Source: a virus. From it: a stretch of 39,813 bases of DNA. Positions within the stretch are counted from its first letter, which is position 1, and each line of letters opens with the position of its first letter. The DNA lies in IMG/VR virus record IMGVR_UViG_3300027976_000084, positions 1-39,813 of that record; one strand, written 5' to 3'. The notes under the pieces were generated by a model. That model ran no database searches and had not been told where the DNA came from. It was given only the letters and a program-made list of their open reading frames with translations. Position numbers and translations under genes: made by a program. This document shows positions 32,653-39,786 of this stretch, piece after piece.

Positions 32653-32811
32653 ATGAGCGGCATATACATGGAAGAACTAGAATACGATATCCAAGAGATG
32701 TTTATTGACGGGCAAGAACCCAACGAAATTGCAGAAAACCTTGGTGTTAGTGTGGGCAAGATTGTGGCAGTGCTGAACGAGTTTGGTATCAAAACAGCGG
32801 ACTGGTCGTGA
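32653..32811 (+). CDS. Small helix-turn-helix-like protein (52 aa)
   Basis: ATG 32653 with AAGGAAA site. QEPNEIAENLGVSVGKIVAV is a helix-turn-helix pattern. Could be a small DNA-binding regulator. Overlaps the next gene by GTGA. Confidence 0.55.
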   Translation: MSGIYMEELEYDIQEMFIDGQEPNEIAENLGVSVGKIVAVLNEFGIKTADWS

Positions 32812-33152
32812 AAGTAGTACAAGAAACAACTGACTGGAAATGTCAAAATCATGTGTACTTTCTTGATGACAGCCGTTCCAAAATGTTTGCATACCTGCAG
32901 TTGGGCACAGTGACTGTCAAGGAGTTCACTGTGCCCATTACTTTTCGAACCACAGGCCGCAAGTTTCGTGAAGTGCCGAATTCGTGGGGGTTTGAGCCAA
33001 AAGGTGCAGATGCAAAGTTGGGACGCAGTTGGCAGGTAGCAGGTTCAAAAGGCGCTGAATACACTGTGACAGACCGCGCAGGACAACTGAGTTGTTCGTG
33101 TCCAGGTTTCAAGTTTCGCGGCGAATGTAAACACACTGCGGCTGCATTATAA
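32808..33152 (+). CDS. SWIM zinc-finger protein (114 aa)
   Basis: GTG 32808 in GTGA overlap. The C-terminus LSCSCPGFKFRGECKHTAAA is a SWIM zinc finger (C-x-C-x9-C-x-H). The N-terminal 70 residues are beta-rich. SWIM fingers bind DNA or proteins. Ends at the bidirectional terminator at 33158. Confidence 0.75.
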   Translation: MKVVQETTDWKCQNHVYFLDDSRSKMFAYLQLGTVTVKEFTVPITFRTTGRKFREVPNSWGFEPKGADAKLGRSWQVAGSKGAEYTVTDRAGQLSCSCPGFKFRGECKHTAAAL

Positions 33153-33157
33153 AACAC

Positions 33158-33180
33158 AAAACCACCCTAGGGTGGTTTTT
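33158..33180. terminator. Bidirectional intrinsic terminator
   Basis: AAAACCACC (33158-33166), CTAG loop, GGTGGTTTT (33171-33179), T-run on the plus strand and A-run before it, between convergent genes. Confidence 0.9.
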
Positions 33181-33197
33181 CTTTGGCTACAGGATAA

Positions 33198-33668
33198 TCA
33201 GTATCCGCCGGTCAGTGCAGATCGTTTCCATGTGTTGGTAGCAGTACACACATATATGTAAGCAGCATCCCAACAAATCTGACCAGGTGTTCCGGTGTCT
33301 GTGGCTGCTTTGGTTTGCAGGGCAGCGCTCACAGTGCCACCTACTGTTAAGTTGTTGCTGACGTCTGCATATTGTGTATAAACTGTACTCCACCGAGCAG
33401 TGGTGCTGCCCAAGTTTTTTATGTTTGCGCTGTTGGGCACAATGTCCACATTGGCCACAACTTTGCCTATTCCGTTCGGAGCAAGCACCAAGTTTCCGTT
33501 GGTATTCAAGGTCAGGATGGTATTGTTGGTAATCCTTACATTTGAATCCACTGGACCGGCAGCATAAATTGCGGTAAAATTGGTATTGGTTTCTGTAAAC
33601 GCCGTGCGTAAAGGGTCACCAGTGCCGTCATTTGCTGCTGTGCCAGTGTCTATTATTAATTGAGCCAT
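33198..33668 (-). CDS. Tail/neck structural protein with GTGDPLRTAF motif (156 aa)
   Basis: TAANDGTGDPLRTAFTETNT, then NFTAIYA is a widespread N-terminal motif of phage neck, whisker and tail-fibre proteins. Rest is beta-rich and Asn/Thr-rich, with VGGTVSAALQTKAATDTGTP and an I-C-W-D...W-K-R C-terminal tip. Likely a virion component. Confidence 0.8.
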   Translation of the reverse strand: MAQLIIDTGTAANDGTGDPLRTAFTETNTNFTAIYAAGPVDSNVRITNNTILTLNTNGNLVLAPNGIGKVVANVDIVPNSANIKNLGSTTARWSTVYTQYADVSNNLTVGGTVSAALQTKAATDTGTPGQICWDAAYIYVCTATNTWKRSALTGGY

Positions 33669-33727
33669 TGTTGTCGTCCTTGTTTTGCCATTTCTGTTAT
33701 TTATGGCTAAATGCTATTCAAAAAGTA

Positions 33728-33756
33728 TTGCAATCTGATAGCAATTGTAGTATACT
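33728..33756 (+). promoter_or_regulatory. Promoter TTGCAA-N17-TATACT
   Basis: TTGCAA (33728-33733), 17-bp spacer, TATACT (33751-33756), followed by a 56-nt leader with a small hairpin (GCTGT...ACAGC) and an AAAGGT site before ATG 33813. Confidence 0.65.
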
Positions 33757-33812
33757 ATGTACATGCTGTGAACAACAGCTAATGTTTAATTATCAACGAA
33801 AGGTAACATTTT

Positions 33813-34079
33813 ATGCGTTTTAATCCTAAAACAAAAACTTACAAATTGTTTTCTGCCCTAAACTCAGGCAAAACAGTGACTGCTAGCCAAGCTGAAAAGC
33901 GTTTTGGCATCAAGAACATTTCTGCTGAAGTGTCGCGTATCCGCCATTCGGGCTTTGCTGTTTATGCAAACAGCCGTAAAGCTGGCAACGGTGTCAACGT
34001 CACGGAATATGCTATCGGCAAACCCAGCCGCAAGATTGTTGCAGCCGGATACCTAGCCATGTCATTGGGTTTGGTCTAA
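33813..34079 (+). CDS. Helix-turn-helix protein (88 aa)
   Basis: TASQAEKRFGIKNISAEVSRI is a winged-helix-like DNA-binding segment, with basic C-terminal tail (SRKIVAAGYLAM). Typical of short phage regulators. Own promoter and terminator, so it is a single-gene unit. Confidence 0.75.
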   Translation: MRFNPKTKTYKLFSALNSGKTVTASQAEKRFGIKNISAEVSRIRHSGFAVYANSRKAGNGVNVTEYAIGKPSRKIVAAGYLAMSLGLV

Positions 34080-34113
34080 ATCCCGTCGCTGTCCATTTCA
34101 ACCTGGACACACA

Positions 34114-34144
34114 AAAAAAGGTTACCGCCCTGGTAGCCTTTTTT
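34114..34144 (+). terminator. Intrinsic terminator
   Basis: AAAAAAGGTTACC pairs with GGTAGCCTTTTTT around GCCCT (one T-G wobble), ending two bases before the next -35. Confidence 0.85.
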
Positions 34145-34145
34145 C

Positions 34146-34174
34146 TTGACTTAAAATCCTGCATGTAGTACAAT
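34146..34174 (+). promoter_or_regulatory. Promoter TTGACT-N17-TACAAT, leaderless
   Basis: TTGACT (34146-34151), spacer 17, TACAAT (34169-34174); ATG 34181 follows 6 nt later without Shine-Dalgarno. Confidence 0.8.
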
Positions 34175-34180
34175 GAAAGC

Positions 34181-34639
34181 ATGATAAAACAACTCTTTCA
34201 AAGTTTAGGTCGTTACAGGTTAATCCTGGATCGCACAGAAGAACAACCGTATTTGGAACGATACTACTTGTTTCTTCGAGATCGCAAGCGTTTTCCCTTC
34301 AACATCTTTGTGCACAAGTTTTTGAAGTCAGACCCAGATGTGGTGCATGATCATCCTTGGCCATATGCCACACTGATACTCAAAGGCGGATATTGGGAAT
34401 GGGTGCCCAAATTTGACAGCAACGGAAAAATGGTCAGCGAAGCTCGTCACTGGCGTGCACCAGGATCATTTAGAACTGCGGCTGCAAACACTTACCATCG
34501 TGTGGAGTTGGAGCCGGGAATCACTCCGTGGACGTTGTTTATGCCTGGTCCACAGCAAAGGGATTGGGGGTTTTTGGTCAACAACAAATGGATTCCCAAC
34601 GTGGAATTCTTCAATTTGCGCCGCAAAAATGTTGCATAA
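34181..34639 (+). CDS. Cupin-like protein (152 aa)
   Basis: DPDVVHDHPWPYATLILKGG, then YWEWVP and a second strand set (ANTYHRVELEPG, TLFMPGP) gives a cupin barrel with metal-type His residues at HDH and YHR. Function unknown; in phages such proteins are common near regulators. Expressed from a leaderless promoter. Confidence 0.8.
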   Translation: MIKQLFQSLGRYRLILDRTEEQPYLERYYLFLRDRKRFPFNIFVHKFLKSDPDVVHDHPWPYATLILKGGYWEWVPKFDSNGKMVSEARHWRAPGSFRTAAANTYHRVELEPGITPWTLFMPGPQQRDWGFLVNNKWIPNVEFFNLRRKNVA

Positions 34640-34657
34640 AAACAACAGATATTTTGG

Positions 34658-34686
34658 TTGACGTAAAATGCCCAATTTGCTATAAT
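34658..34686 (+). promoter_or_regulatory. Promoter TTGACG-N17-TATAAT, leaderless
   Basis: TTGACG (34658-34663), 17-bp spacer, TATAAT (34681-34686). The upstream part TTTTGGTTGACG also occurs at 117. ATG 34693 follows 6 nt after the -10. Confidence 0.88.
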
Positions 34687-34692
34687 ATATGT

Positions 34693-35037
34693 ATGGACAC
34701 AAAAAAACAAACACGCAAAAAACGGGTAGACCGCACACACATCATTTATATGTTGGAGTCGGGAAATGACTTTTACATTGGTGTAACTGCCAAGACAGAA
34801 AGCACTGTTAACAAAAGTGTGTTGACCCGTTTCAACAAGCATGTTTATCGCTCACGTACTGAAGACAAAAGCTGGGCACTTTACGAAACGATGCGTGAAC
34901 GCGGTGTTGAATCTTTTGTCAAGTCCATTGTTTCAGTTGTGCGTGGCAAAGCAGAAGCTCATACACAAGAACGCGAACTGATCAAAATGTACCAACCCAG
35001 CTTAAATACTGATGTTCGAGGATGTAATTACAAATGA
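34693..35037 (+). CDS. GIY-YIG nuclease family protein (114 aa)
   Basis: ATG 34693; a longer frame from 34528 would run through the previous gene and the promoter. HIIYMLESGNDFYIGVTAKT is a GIY-YIG-type start (YML...YIG), with Arg in LTRFNKHVYRS and the late Glu in AHTQERELIKMY. Small free-standing nuclease, possibly a mobile endonuclease or DNA-processing enzyme. Confidence 0.85.
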   Translation: MDTKKQTRKKRVDRTHIIYMLESGNDFYIGVTAKTESTVNKSVLTRFNKHVYRSRTEDKSWALYETMRERGVESFVKSIVSVVRGKAEAHTQERELIKMYQPSLNTDVRGCNYK

Positions 35038-35246
35038 ATACTTGGGTTTTGATTGTTGCAATATTTGGCCAGGATGGTGCCTGGCTCAATAAGTATGTCG
35101 AAGGTCCAATCAAAACCCAACAAGAATGTGTTCAACGTGTCAAAAGTTTACCAGTCAAACACAACGAGATGATTTTCAAAGGTATTTGTGTTACATTCGA
35201 TCACTGGACTGGCAAAAAACCCATGCCCAATGTGGCACTAGACTAA
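35034..35246 (+). CDS. Hypothetical protein (70 aa)
   Basis: ATGA overlap with the previous gene. Starts MNTWVLIVAIFGQDGAWLNK, resembles small phage proteins with one hydrophobic start and a C-terminal beta hairpin. Function unknown. Confidence 0.6.
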   Translation: MNTWVLIVAIFGQDGAWLNKYVEGPIKTQQECVQRVKSLPVKHNEMIFKGICVTFDHWTGKKPMPNVALD

Positions 35247-35247
35247 A

Positions 35248-35397
35248 ATGCGAAATCTTGTAATTGATGAAATTTTAAAATTGATGCAACTCCTGCCCAT
35301 CCATTACGACATTAAGCCGTGGGATCAATGGAGTAACCGAGACTTGTTAGAGTTTTACGGTAATTTGAGAATTGATGTGGAAACAGAGGAATATTAA
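35248..35397 (+). CDS. Small hypothetical protein (49 aa)
   Basis: ATG 35248, one nucleotide after the preceding stop. MRNLVIDEILKLMQLLPIHY, then DIKPWDQWSNRDLLEFYGNL: helical, acidic end. Unknown. Confidence 0.55.
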   Translation: MRNLVIDEILKLMQLLPIHYDIKPWDQWSNRDLLEFYGNLRIDVETEEY

Positions 35398-35399
35398 TT

Positions 35400-36053
35400 A
35401 TGGCAACCAAAAAGCAAAAAGAACAACTGATGCAAACGCTCAAGTTCACACCATGCACATACACATTGACGCTGTCCGGATACGGCGGCGAGATTGTTTT
35501 AGGAAGTGTGCTCCGTGAACAATATCAGTACTTTGTTGACAACGACATTGACATTGAAGAATTTGCGTGCGGCGGCGATGACCAAGCAGAAGTTCCAGAA
35601 GAGATGCAACCATTCGAACCTGGCAGCTGGCACGAGTGTGATGATGTTGCACATGAATCTGGATGTGAACTAAGTGAGTACAACTCCATCACAGTAACTG
35701 ATGAAACTGGTAAACAGCACTGGCAGTCTAACTTGGGATATGCAACACTGGAAGAAGTCGGAGTTGAAGTAGACGAGTCAGACGAGTACTTGTGCGAGGA
35801 CCGCAAGGACAGAGAAAATACAGTGGGCTTTGTTGGACAAAGCACTGAGAAGGGTTGCTTCTTTGAAGGCGACCTAGAACTTACTGCTCCGTTTGATCCT
35901 GCAAAACTTGCAATCAGTTACATCGATATTGAAGGCTGGAGGTTAATCGGTGGTGTTACATATGATGGTACTGATATTGAAGGACATGATGGGTATGACA
36001 CTCGTGGCAAGGGTTCAGAGTTTAAATTTTACGACACTAACAAAGACGAGTAA
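35400..36053 (+). CDS. Hypothetical protein (217 aa)
   Basis: Soluble, strongly acidic (many Asp/Glu). LTLSGYGGEIVLGSVLREQY at the start is followed by three Cys residues and a beta-rich middle (KLAISYIDIEGWRLIGG). Ordinary length, no metal motif. Family found in several large phages by general resemblance, function unknown. Confidence 0.65.
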   Translation: MATKKQKEQLMQTLKFTPCTYTLTLSGYGGEIVLGSVLREQYQYFVDNDIDIEEFACGGDDQAEVPEEMQPFEPGSWHECDDVAHESGCELSEYNSITVTDETGKQHWQSNLGYATLEEVGVEVDESDEYLCEDRKDRENTVGFVGQSTEKGCFFEGDLELTAPFDPAKLAISYIDIEGWRLIGGVTYDGTDIEGHDGYDTRGKGSEFKFYDTNKDE

Positions 36054-36060
36054 TTATTAT

Positions 36061-36279
36061 ATGAACGAACGAATTGAAGAATTGGCCAAACAATCAGGTA
36101 TAGGACTGTTTAAAGATAACTCATTTGGTTGGAGTGTGCTCGCTGGAACTGATAGTCACCTACAAAAGTTCACCCAGTTGATTGTGGCGGAATGTGTCAC
36201 ATGGGTCAATGACAACGTTGGTATGGTAGACGAAGAAGCTCGTGTAGATTTACTAAAACATTTCGGAGTTGAAGAATGA
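36061..36279 (+). CDS. Member of repeated MNERIEEL family (72 aa)
   Basis: ATG 36061. MNERIEELAKQSGIGL, then a conserved core KFTQLIVAECVTW and an ending HFGVEE. Paralogues at 37164 and 39333, and a broken copy around 37984. Ends CGGAGTTGAAGAATGA, overlapping the next ATG. Confidence 0.75.
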   Translation: MNERIEELAKQSGIGLFKDNSFGWSVLAGTDSHLQKFTQLIVAECVTWVNDNVGMVDEEARVDLLKHFGVEE

Positions 36280-36485
36280 TACACTTTCTCTCTATCAAGA
36301 TCAACGAGAAGGGGCAGGGAGAAGACTACCGGGCCCTTCTCACATTTGCCGACAGTGACACCATGATGGCATACGAGATTCGTGGCTATGGCAACACACC
36401 CGGCAAGGCTGCTGATGATGCCTATGCCCGTTATGCTGGCCCAGACCGTGAGACTTTTGTATCAGATCAATGGGATTGGAAATGA
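36276..36485 (+). CDS. Hypothetical protein (69 aa)
   Basis: ATGA overlap. KINEKGQGEDYRALLTFADS, alpha/beta with TMMAYEIRGYGNTPGKAADD in the second half. Phage-only by style; unknown. Confidence 0.6.
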   Translation: MIHFLSIKINEKGQGEDYRALLTFADSDTMMAYEIRGYGNTPGKAADDAYARYAGPDRETFVSDQWDWK

Positions 36486-36649
36486 AAAGCGATAAGCATG
36501 CCATTGAAGTTCAAGTTGTTGTAAGAGATAAAAAATGCTCAGAAGTTCCACTTGAACTGCTACAACTGCTACAGGAACTTGCTGATGAATGGTACAACTC
36601 ACAGTTCCCAACTATTCCCTGTGGTTATGTGTCAAGGAATTCACGATGA
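36482..36649 (+). CDS. Hypothetical protein (55 aa)
   Basis: ATGA overlap. MKSDKHAIEVQVVVRDKKCS then VPLELLQLLQELADEWYNSQ. Helical leucine-rich middle, short polar end. Confidence 0.55.
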   Translation: MKSDKHAIEVQVVVRDKKCSEVPLELLQLLQELADEWYNSQFPTIPCGYVSRNSR

Positions 36650-36695
36650 AGTACAACAATGCGACAGTTTAAAAGACCTGTGGGAGATTGAATAA
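36627..36695 (+). CDS. Possible 22-residue peptide or gene remnant
   Basis: A frame overlapping the previous gene ends with LKDLWEIE and TAA 36693-36695, and shares a 19-nt block (36679-36697) with 39317-39335, the end of another gene ending MWEIE. Reads as the 3' remnant of a copy of that gene. Confidence 0.35.
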   Translation: MCQGIHDEVQQCDSLKDLWEIE

Positions 36696-37180
36696 TGGAT
36701 AATGCTGTACAAACACTACACATCTGCTTGGCTCACGCTGCCTATGTGGGTTTCCGAGACTATAATTATCAAGACCGAGACTGGGGCAAATATCGTAAGT
36801 GGCGGGAAGATGTGTTCGACCGGCTGAGCCGAGATGAAAAGAAAACGCTGTATGAGCAAGAACGCAGTACCGGCGTCCACATGGGCCCGTCAGTCGCAAA
36901 GACCCGCAAACATACTGATTATGACATGACTGTATCGGCCATGTTCACCCAGACTTGGGGCAGCGGTGCACTGGGCTTCGGGGGCATTAGCGGCCAAGTC
37001 ATCACCACTGCTTATGTGGTGATTGTGGAAAGCAACTTGACAGGAGAGTGGGCTGTGTATTTTGGTGGCAGACTGGCTTATGTTATTGATCGACCAAATG
37101 CAGAGTTTTACACTCACATGCATGCTCACACCATGATAGACGCTGATAAGGGAAAGGCCACATATGAACCAACGAATTAA
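36695..37180 (+). CDS. Conserved phage protein of unknown function (161 aa)
   Basis: Starts at TAATG. The C-terminal half (AMFTQTWGSGALGFGGISGQ, VITTAYVVIVES) is a pattern repeated in several tailed phages. No enzyme motif. Probably an early accessory protein. Confidence 0.7.
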   Translation: MDNAVQTLHICLAHAAYVGFRDYNYQDRDWGKYRKWREDVFDRLSRDEKKTLYEQERSTGVHMGPSVAKTRKHTDYDMTVSAMFTQTWGSGALGFGGISGQVITTAYVVIVESNLTGEWAVYFGGRLAYVIDRPNAEFYTHMHAHTMIDADKGKATYEPTN

Positions 37181-37376
37181 ACAACTTGCTGAACAGGCTG
37201 GATACTTACCTGATATGTTTGGTATTGGGCACTGGGATATGCCAGAATGTAAAAAGTTCGCCCAGTTGATTGTGCAGGAATGTGAATCGGTTAGTATTAG
37301 TAATAGCCGACGCGATGATGATATGGGTGCTATTATTGCTCAAAAGATTAAACAACATTTTGGAGTTGAATTATGA
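37164..37376 (+). CDS. Member of repeated MNERIEEL family (70 aa)
   Basis: ATG 37164, overlapping the previous gene by 17 nt. MNQRIKQLAEQAGYLPDMFG, core CKKFAQLIVQECES and ending IKQHFGVEL. Shares 22 nt (37252-37273) with the copy at 39448. Confidence 0.75.
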   Translation: MNQRIKQLAEQAGYLPDMFGIGHWDMPECKKFAQLIVQECESVSISNSRRDDDMGAIIAQKIKQHFGVEL

Positions 37377-37657
37377 GCGGCGGACATTTTAATTACACAC
37401 AGTATCAATTAACTCAGATTGCTGACGACATTGAGCAACTGATTATTGACAATGATAATGAAGAAAAGAACGAGTGGGGAGATGTTACAGGTCGTCACTA
37501 TACAGCAGAAACTATTGCGGAATTTCAAACCGCAGTCGATATGTTGAGACAATCTTATACATATGTTCAACGGGTGGATTGGTTAGTGTCTGGGGATGAT
37601 GGTGAAGAAGGTTTTCATACACGATTACGAAAAGAATTAGATCGCGAAACACCATGA
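37373..37657 (+). CDS. Conserved MSGGHFNY-type phage protein (94 aa)
   Basis: ATGA overlap. MSGGHFNYTQYQLTQIADDI is the conserved start of a widespread phage family of unknown function. Helical, acidic, ends with a positively charged RLRKELDRE. Confidence 0.75.
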   Translation: MSGGHFNYTQYQLTQIADDIEQLIIDNDNEEKNEWGDVTGRHYTAETIAEFQTAVDMLRQSYTYVQRVDWLVSGDDGEEGFHTRLRKELDRETP

Positions 37658-37953
37658 AATTATTAATTGCAAGTTTATTAGCGGTAGCATCATTTGCATC
37701 AAACGCAAATCAACAAATTGAGATTGCTTGCAATGATAGTAATGAAACACGGTCATGGTTAGTGGCTAGAGGGTATAGTCCCGTAACGTCTAGCAGAACT
37801 GCACAATTATATGATAGTTCTGATGTGAAGATTATCAGATACACTAATTCCGTCAACGGACGAGTTATGGTATTGGTATCACAGCCTAGTGACCGATTGT
37901 GTATGCTGTACACATATGACACCACTAGTATGTTGGTTGAGGCACATCATTGA
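37654..37953 (+). CDS. Small exported protein (99 aa)
   Basis: Signal peptide MKLLIASLLAVASFASNA (1-18). Mature part has two cysteines (EIACND, RLCMLY). Likely periplasmic. No family recognised. Confidence 0.65.
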   Translation: MKLLIASLLAVASFASNANQQIEIACNDSNETRSWLVARGYSPVTSSRTAQLYDSSDVKIIRYTNSVNGRVMVLVSQPSDRLCMLYTYDTTSMLVEAHH

Positions 37954-37963
37954 GGAATTAAGA

Positions 37964-37990
37964 ATGAACGAACGAATTGAAGAATGCTAG
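37964..37990 (+). pseudogene. 5' fragment of a broken MNERIEEL paralogue
   Basis: The first 22 nt (37964-37985) are identical to the start of the gene at 36061 (36061-36082), but the frame then meets TAG (MNERIEEC-stop). The methyltransferase ATG (37984) lies within its end. See the 3' fragment at 39110. Confidence 0.6.
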
Positions 37991-39096
37991 AACGTATCCA
38001 TACATTCTGGGGTATTAAACCAGAACACATTGTTAATGACCAGTTTACCGGTTATGAAGACAAATATAATGAATTGGATACGTTCACCAAAGAAGTATAC
38101 GACAACGATCCGGCTGGGACAATAGACAAAGTTTTTGATATATATCGAATCAGAGGTATTGTTCCCATTGACTATTACACAGAGCAAGGGTTAAAAACAG
38201 CACTTAAAAAGTTTAAAACAACAAACTATAATAAAGTAGAACAAAACGTTCTAGGCCTTGGAAATAATCAAGGACAAACTATCAACAGATTTTTATTTAC
38301 AAATATGCAAACTGCTGAACCAAAAGGCAGAGGTAGTAATAGTTTAAAGGATAGATTTTTTAATGATCCTAAATTACGCAGAGCAATCAGAATATGTTTT
38401 GAATTTCGTAAAGGAAATCATCTTGTGTACCCTACTGCATTACGTCGTGCATTGGAACTTGTTACTGGAGAAAATGTACAGAACTTTAAACCTCAACATG
38501 CAAGGGCATTAGCAGAATTCTTATGTCCAGTATTATGGGGCAGAATATATGACTACAGTTGTGGATATGGAGGCAGGTTACTAGGCATTAATAGTAGTAA
38601 CCTGAACTACACTTATATTGGCACAGATCCAAACACAGAAACATTTGACTATTTAAATTATTTAGACATGTTAATGGGAAATGACTCTGAGATTATTTGT
38701 TCACCATCAGAAGAATACCAATGCGAAAATATTGACTTAGCATTTAGTAGCCCACCTTATTTTAATTTAGAAAAATATTCAGACGAACCAACACAGTGCA
38801 TGGTTAAATACACAACAATGGATGATTGGTTTGAAGGATACGTTGTACCCACTATGCAAAACATACACAAAGGTTTAAACTCGGATGGAGTATTTGCTAC
38901 TAACATTGCAGACTACAAAAGCTATGGCAACAAGGAATACTATGTTGTGGACCGTTGGATTGAAACAGCTGAAAAGATCGGGTTCAAGCACACTGGCACG
39001 ATTAAAATGATGCTGAATACTAGACCAGGCGTGGGTAACGATAAACTAGCTGGTAGAGAAAAGTTTGAAGGGGTGTACGTTTTTGAAAAACGATAA
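37984..39096 (+). CDS. Site-specific DNA methyltransferase (N6-A or N4-C type)
   Basis: 370 aa. SAM-binding motif I YDYSCGYGGRLLGI (189-202) and catalytic motif IV SSPPYF (255-260) of amino-methyltransferases; a helical N-terminal region of about 180 residues is probably for target recognition. No restriction endonuclease is next to it, so it is an orphan, likely protecting phage DNA from host restriction. It lies between the two fragments of a small paralogous gene, which suggests it was inserted there. Confidence 0.85.
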   Translation: MLERIHTFWGIKPEHIVNDQFTGYEDKYNELDTFTKEVYDNDPAGTIDKVFDIYRIRGIVPIDYYTEQGLKTALKKFKTTNYNKVEQNVLGLGNNQGQTINRFLFTNMQTAEPKGRGSNSLKDRFFNDPKLRRAIRICFEFRKGNHLVYPTALRRALELVTGENVQNFKPQHARALAEFLCPVLWGRIYDYSCGYGGRLLGINSSNLNYTYIGTDPNTETFDYLNYLDMLMGNDSEIICSPSEEYQCENIDLAFSSPPYFNLEKYSDEPTQCMVKYTTMDDWFEGYVVPTMQNIHKGLNSDGVFATNIADYKSYGNKEYYVVDRWIETAEKIGFKHTGTIKMMLNTRPGVGNDKLAGREKFEGVYVFEKR

Positions 39097-39109
39097 ACAA
39101 AAAAATGTT

Positions 39110-39148
39110 ATGACATGGTGTAAAAAAGAAACCGGAGTTGAAGAATGA
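39110..39148 (+). pseudogene. 3' fragment of a broken MNERIEEL paralogue
   Basis: CGGAGTTGAAGAATGA (39133-39148) is identical to the end of the 36061 gene (36264-36279), giving GVEE-stop in the right frame, and overlaps the next ATG at 39145 as in the intact copies. Only a 12-residue reading frame (from ATG 39110) remains. Confidence 0.5.
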
Positions 39149-39333
39149 GAACACCTAGATTCTATTCTGCCGATGAAATCAACAACTGGAGTGTCCGCAG
39201 TCCTGATAGCCTTGGGTTTTGGAAATGTGTGAGACCCATGAGCTGGCCAGGACTCAATATTCAAAAACGATTGATAATGGCCTGGTGGGTATTCACTGGT
39301 AAAGGTGATGTTCTTATGTGGGAGATTGAATAA
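39145..39333 (+). CDS. Hypothetical protein (62 aa)
   Basis: ATGA overlap with the broken paralogue. Trp-rich (NNWSVRSPDSLGFWKCVRPM) with W-P-G-L-N and W-W-V-F-T motifs and an ending MWEIE shared with the fragment at 36627. Ordinary small phage protein, function unknown. Confidence 0.6.
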   Translation: MRTPRFYSADEINNWSVRSPDSLGFWKCVRPMSWPGLNIQKRLIMAWWVFTGKGDVLMWEIE

Positions 39334-39587
39334 TGAGCGGTGACCATAACCAATATCAAAAAGCAACTGGATGTGAAATGAACACAGATTTAATTAGACG
39401 TTTAGAAAAACAATGCTGGAACTATCAAGCCAATTGTTTAGATGCTGAAAAGTTCGCCCAGTTGATTGTAGAGGAATGTATTCAAGCAATTCAGAATGAA
39501 GGTCAAACATACGAGCACCTAGATGCTGGTGAGTTTCAAGCCAACAACTTTTCTCAAGCAGTGAAACAACATTTTGGAGTTGACTAA
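39333..39587 (+). CDS. Member of repeated MNERIEEL family (84 aa, chimeric start)
   Basis: From ATG 39333 (TAATG overlap) the first residues, MSGDHNQYQK, resemble the start of the 37373 gene; an internal ATG at 39378 would start like the other copies (MNTDLIRRLEK). Core KFAQLIVEECIQ and ending VKQHFGVD match the family. Confidence 0.6.
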   Translation: MSGDHNQYQKATGCEMNTDLIRRLEKQCWNYQANCLDAEKFAQLIVEECIQAIQNEGQTYEHLDAGEFQANNFSQAVKQHFGVD

Positions 39588-39781
39588 TGGAACAATATAA
39601 TCGTAGCGCAAAGTTTACTGAACTCAAACCGTATGACCATACAGCCAAAGAACATGACTTCATGGAAGTGTGTGAATGGCATAACTGCGAGGGTTTTGAC
39701 TTTACACTTAGTGAACGTCAATTCTCACTCACTTGGGGTCAATGGGATTGTTTGCAAGCACTGGTTAATTTTAAAGGATGA
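39587..39781 (+). CDS. Hypothetical protein (64 aa)
   Basis: TAATG overlap. MEQYNRSAKFTELKPYDHTA then a Trp-rich acidic part (MEVCEWHNCEGFDFTLSERQ). Unknown phage protein. Confidence 0.55.
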   Translation: MEQYNRSAKFTELKPYDHTAKEHDFMEVCEWHNCEGFDFTLSERQFSLTWGQWDCLQALVNFKG

Positions 39782-39786
39782 ATAAT

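Noticed and set aside
34528-34692. Longer start of the GIY-YIG gene
   Set aside because: It would overlap the cupin gene and pass through a consensus promoter; ATG 34693 is at the expected transcript start.
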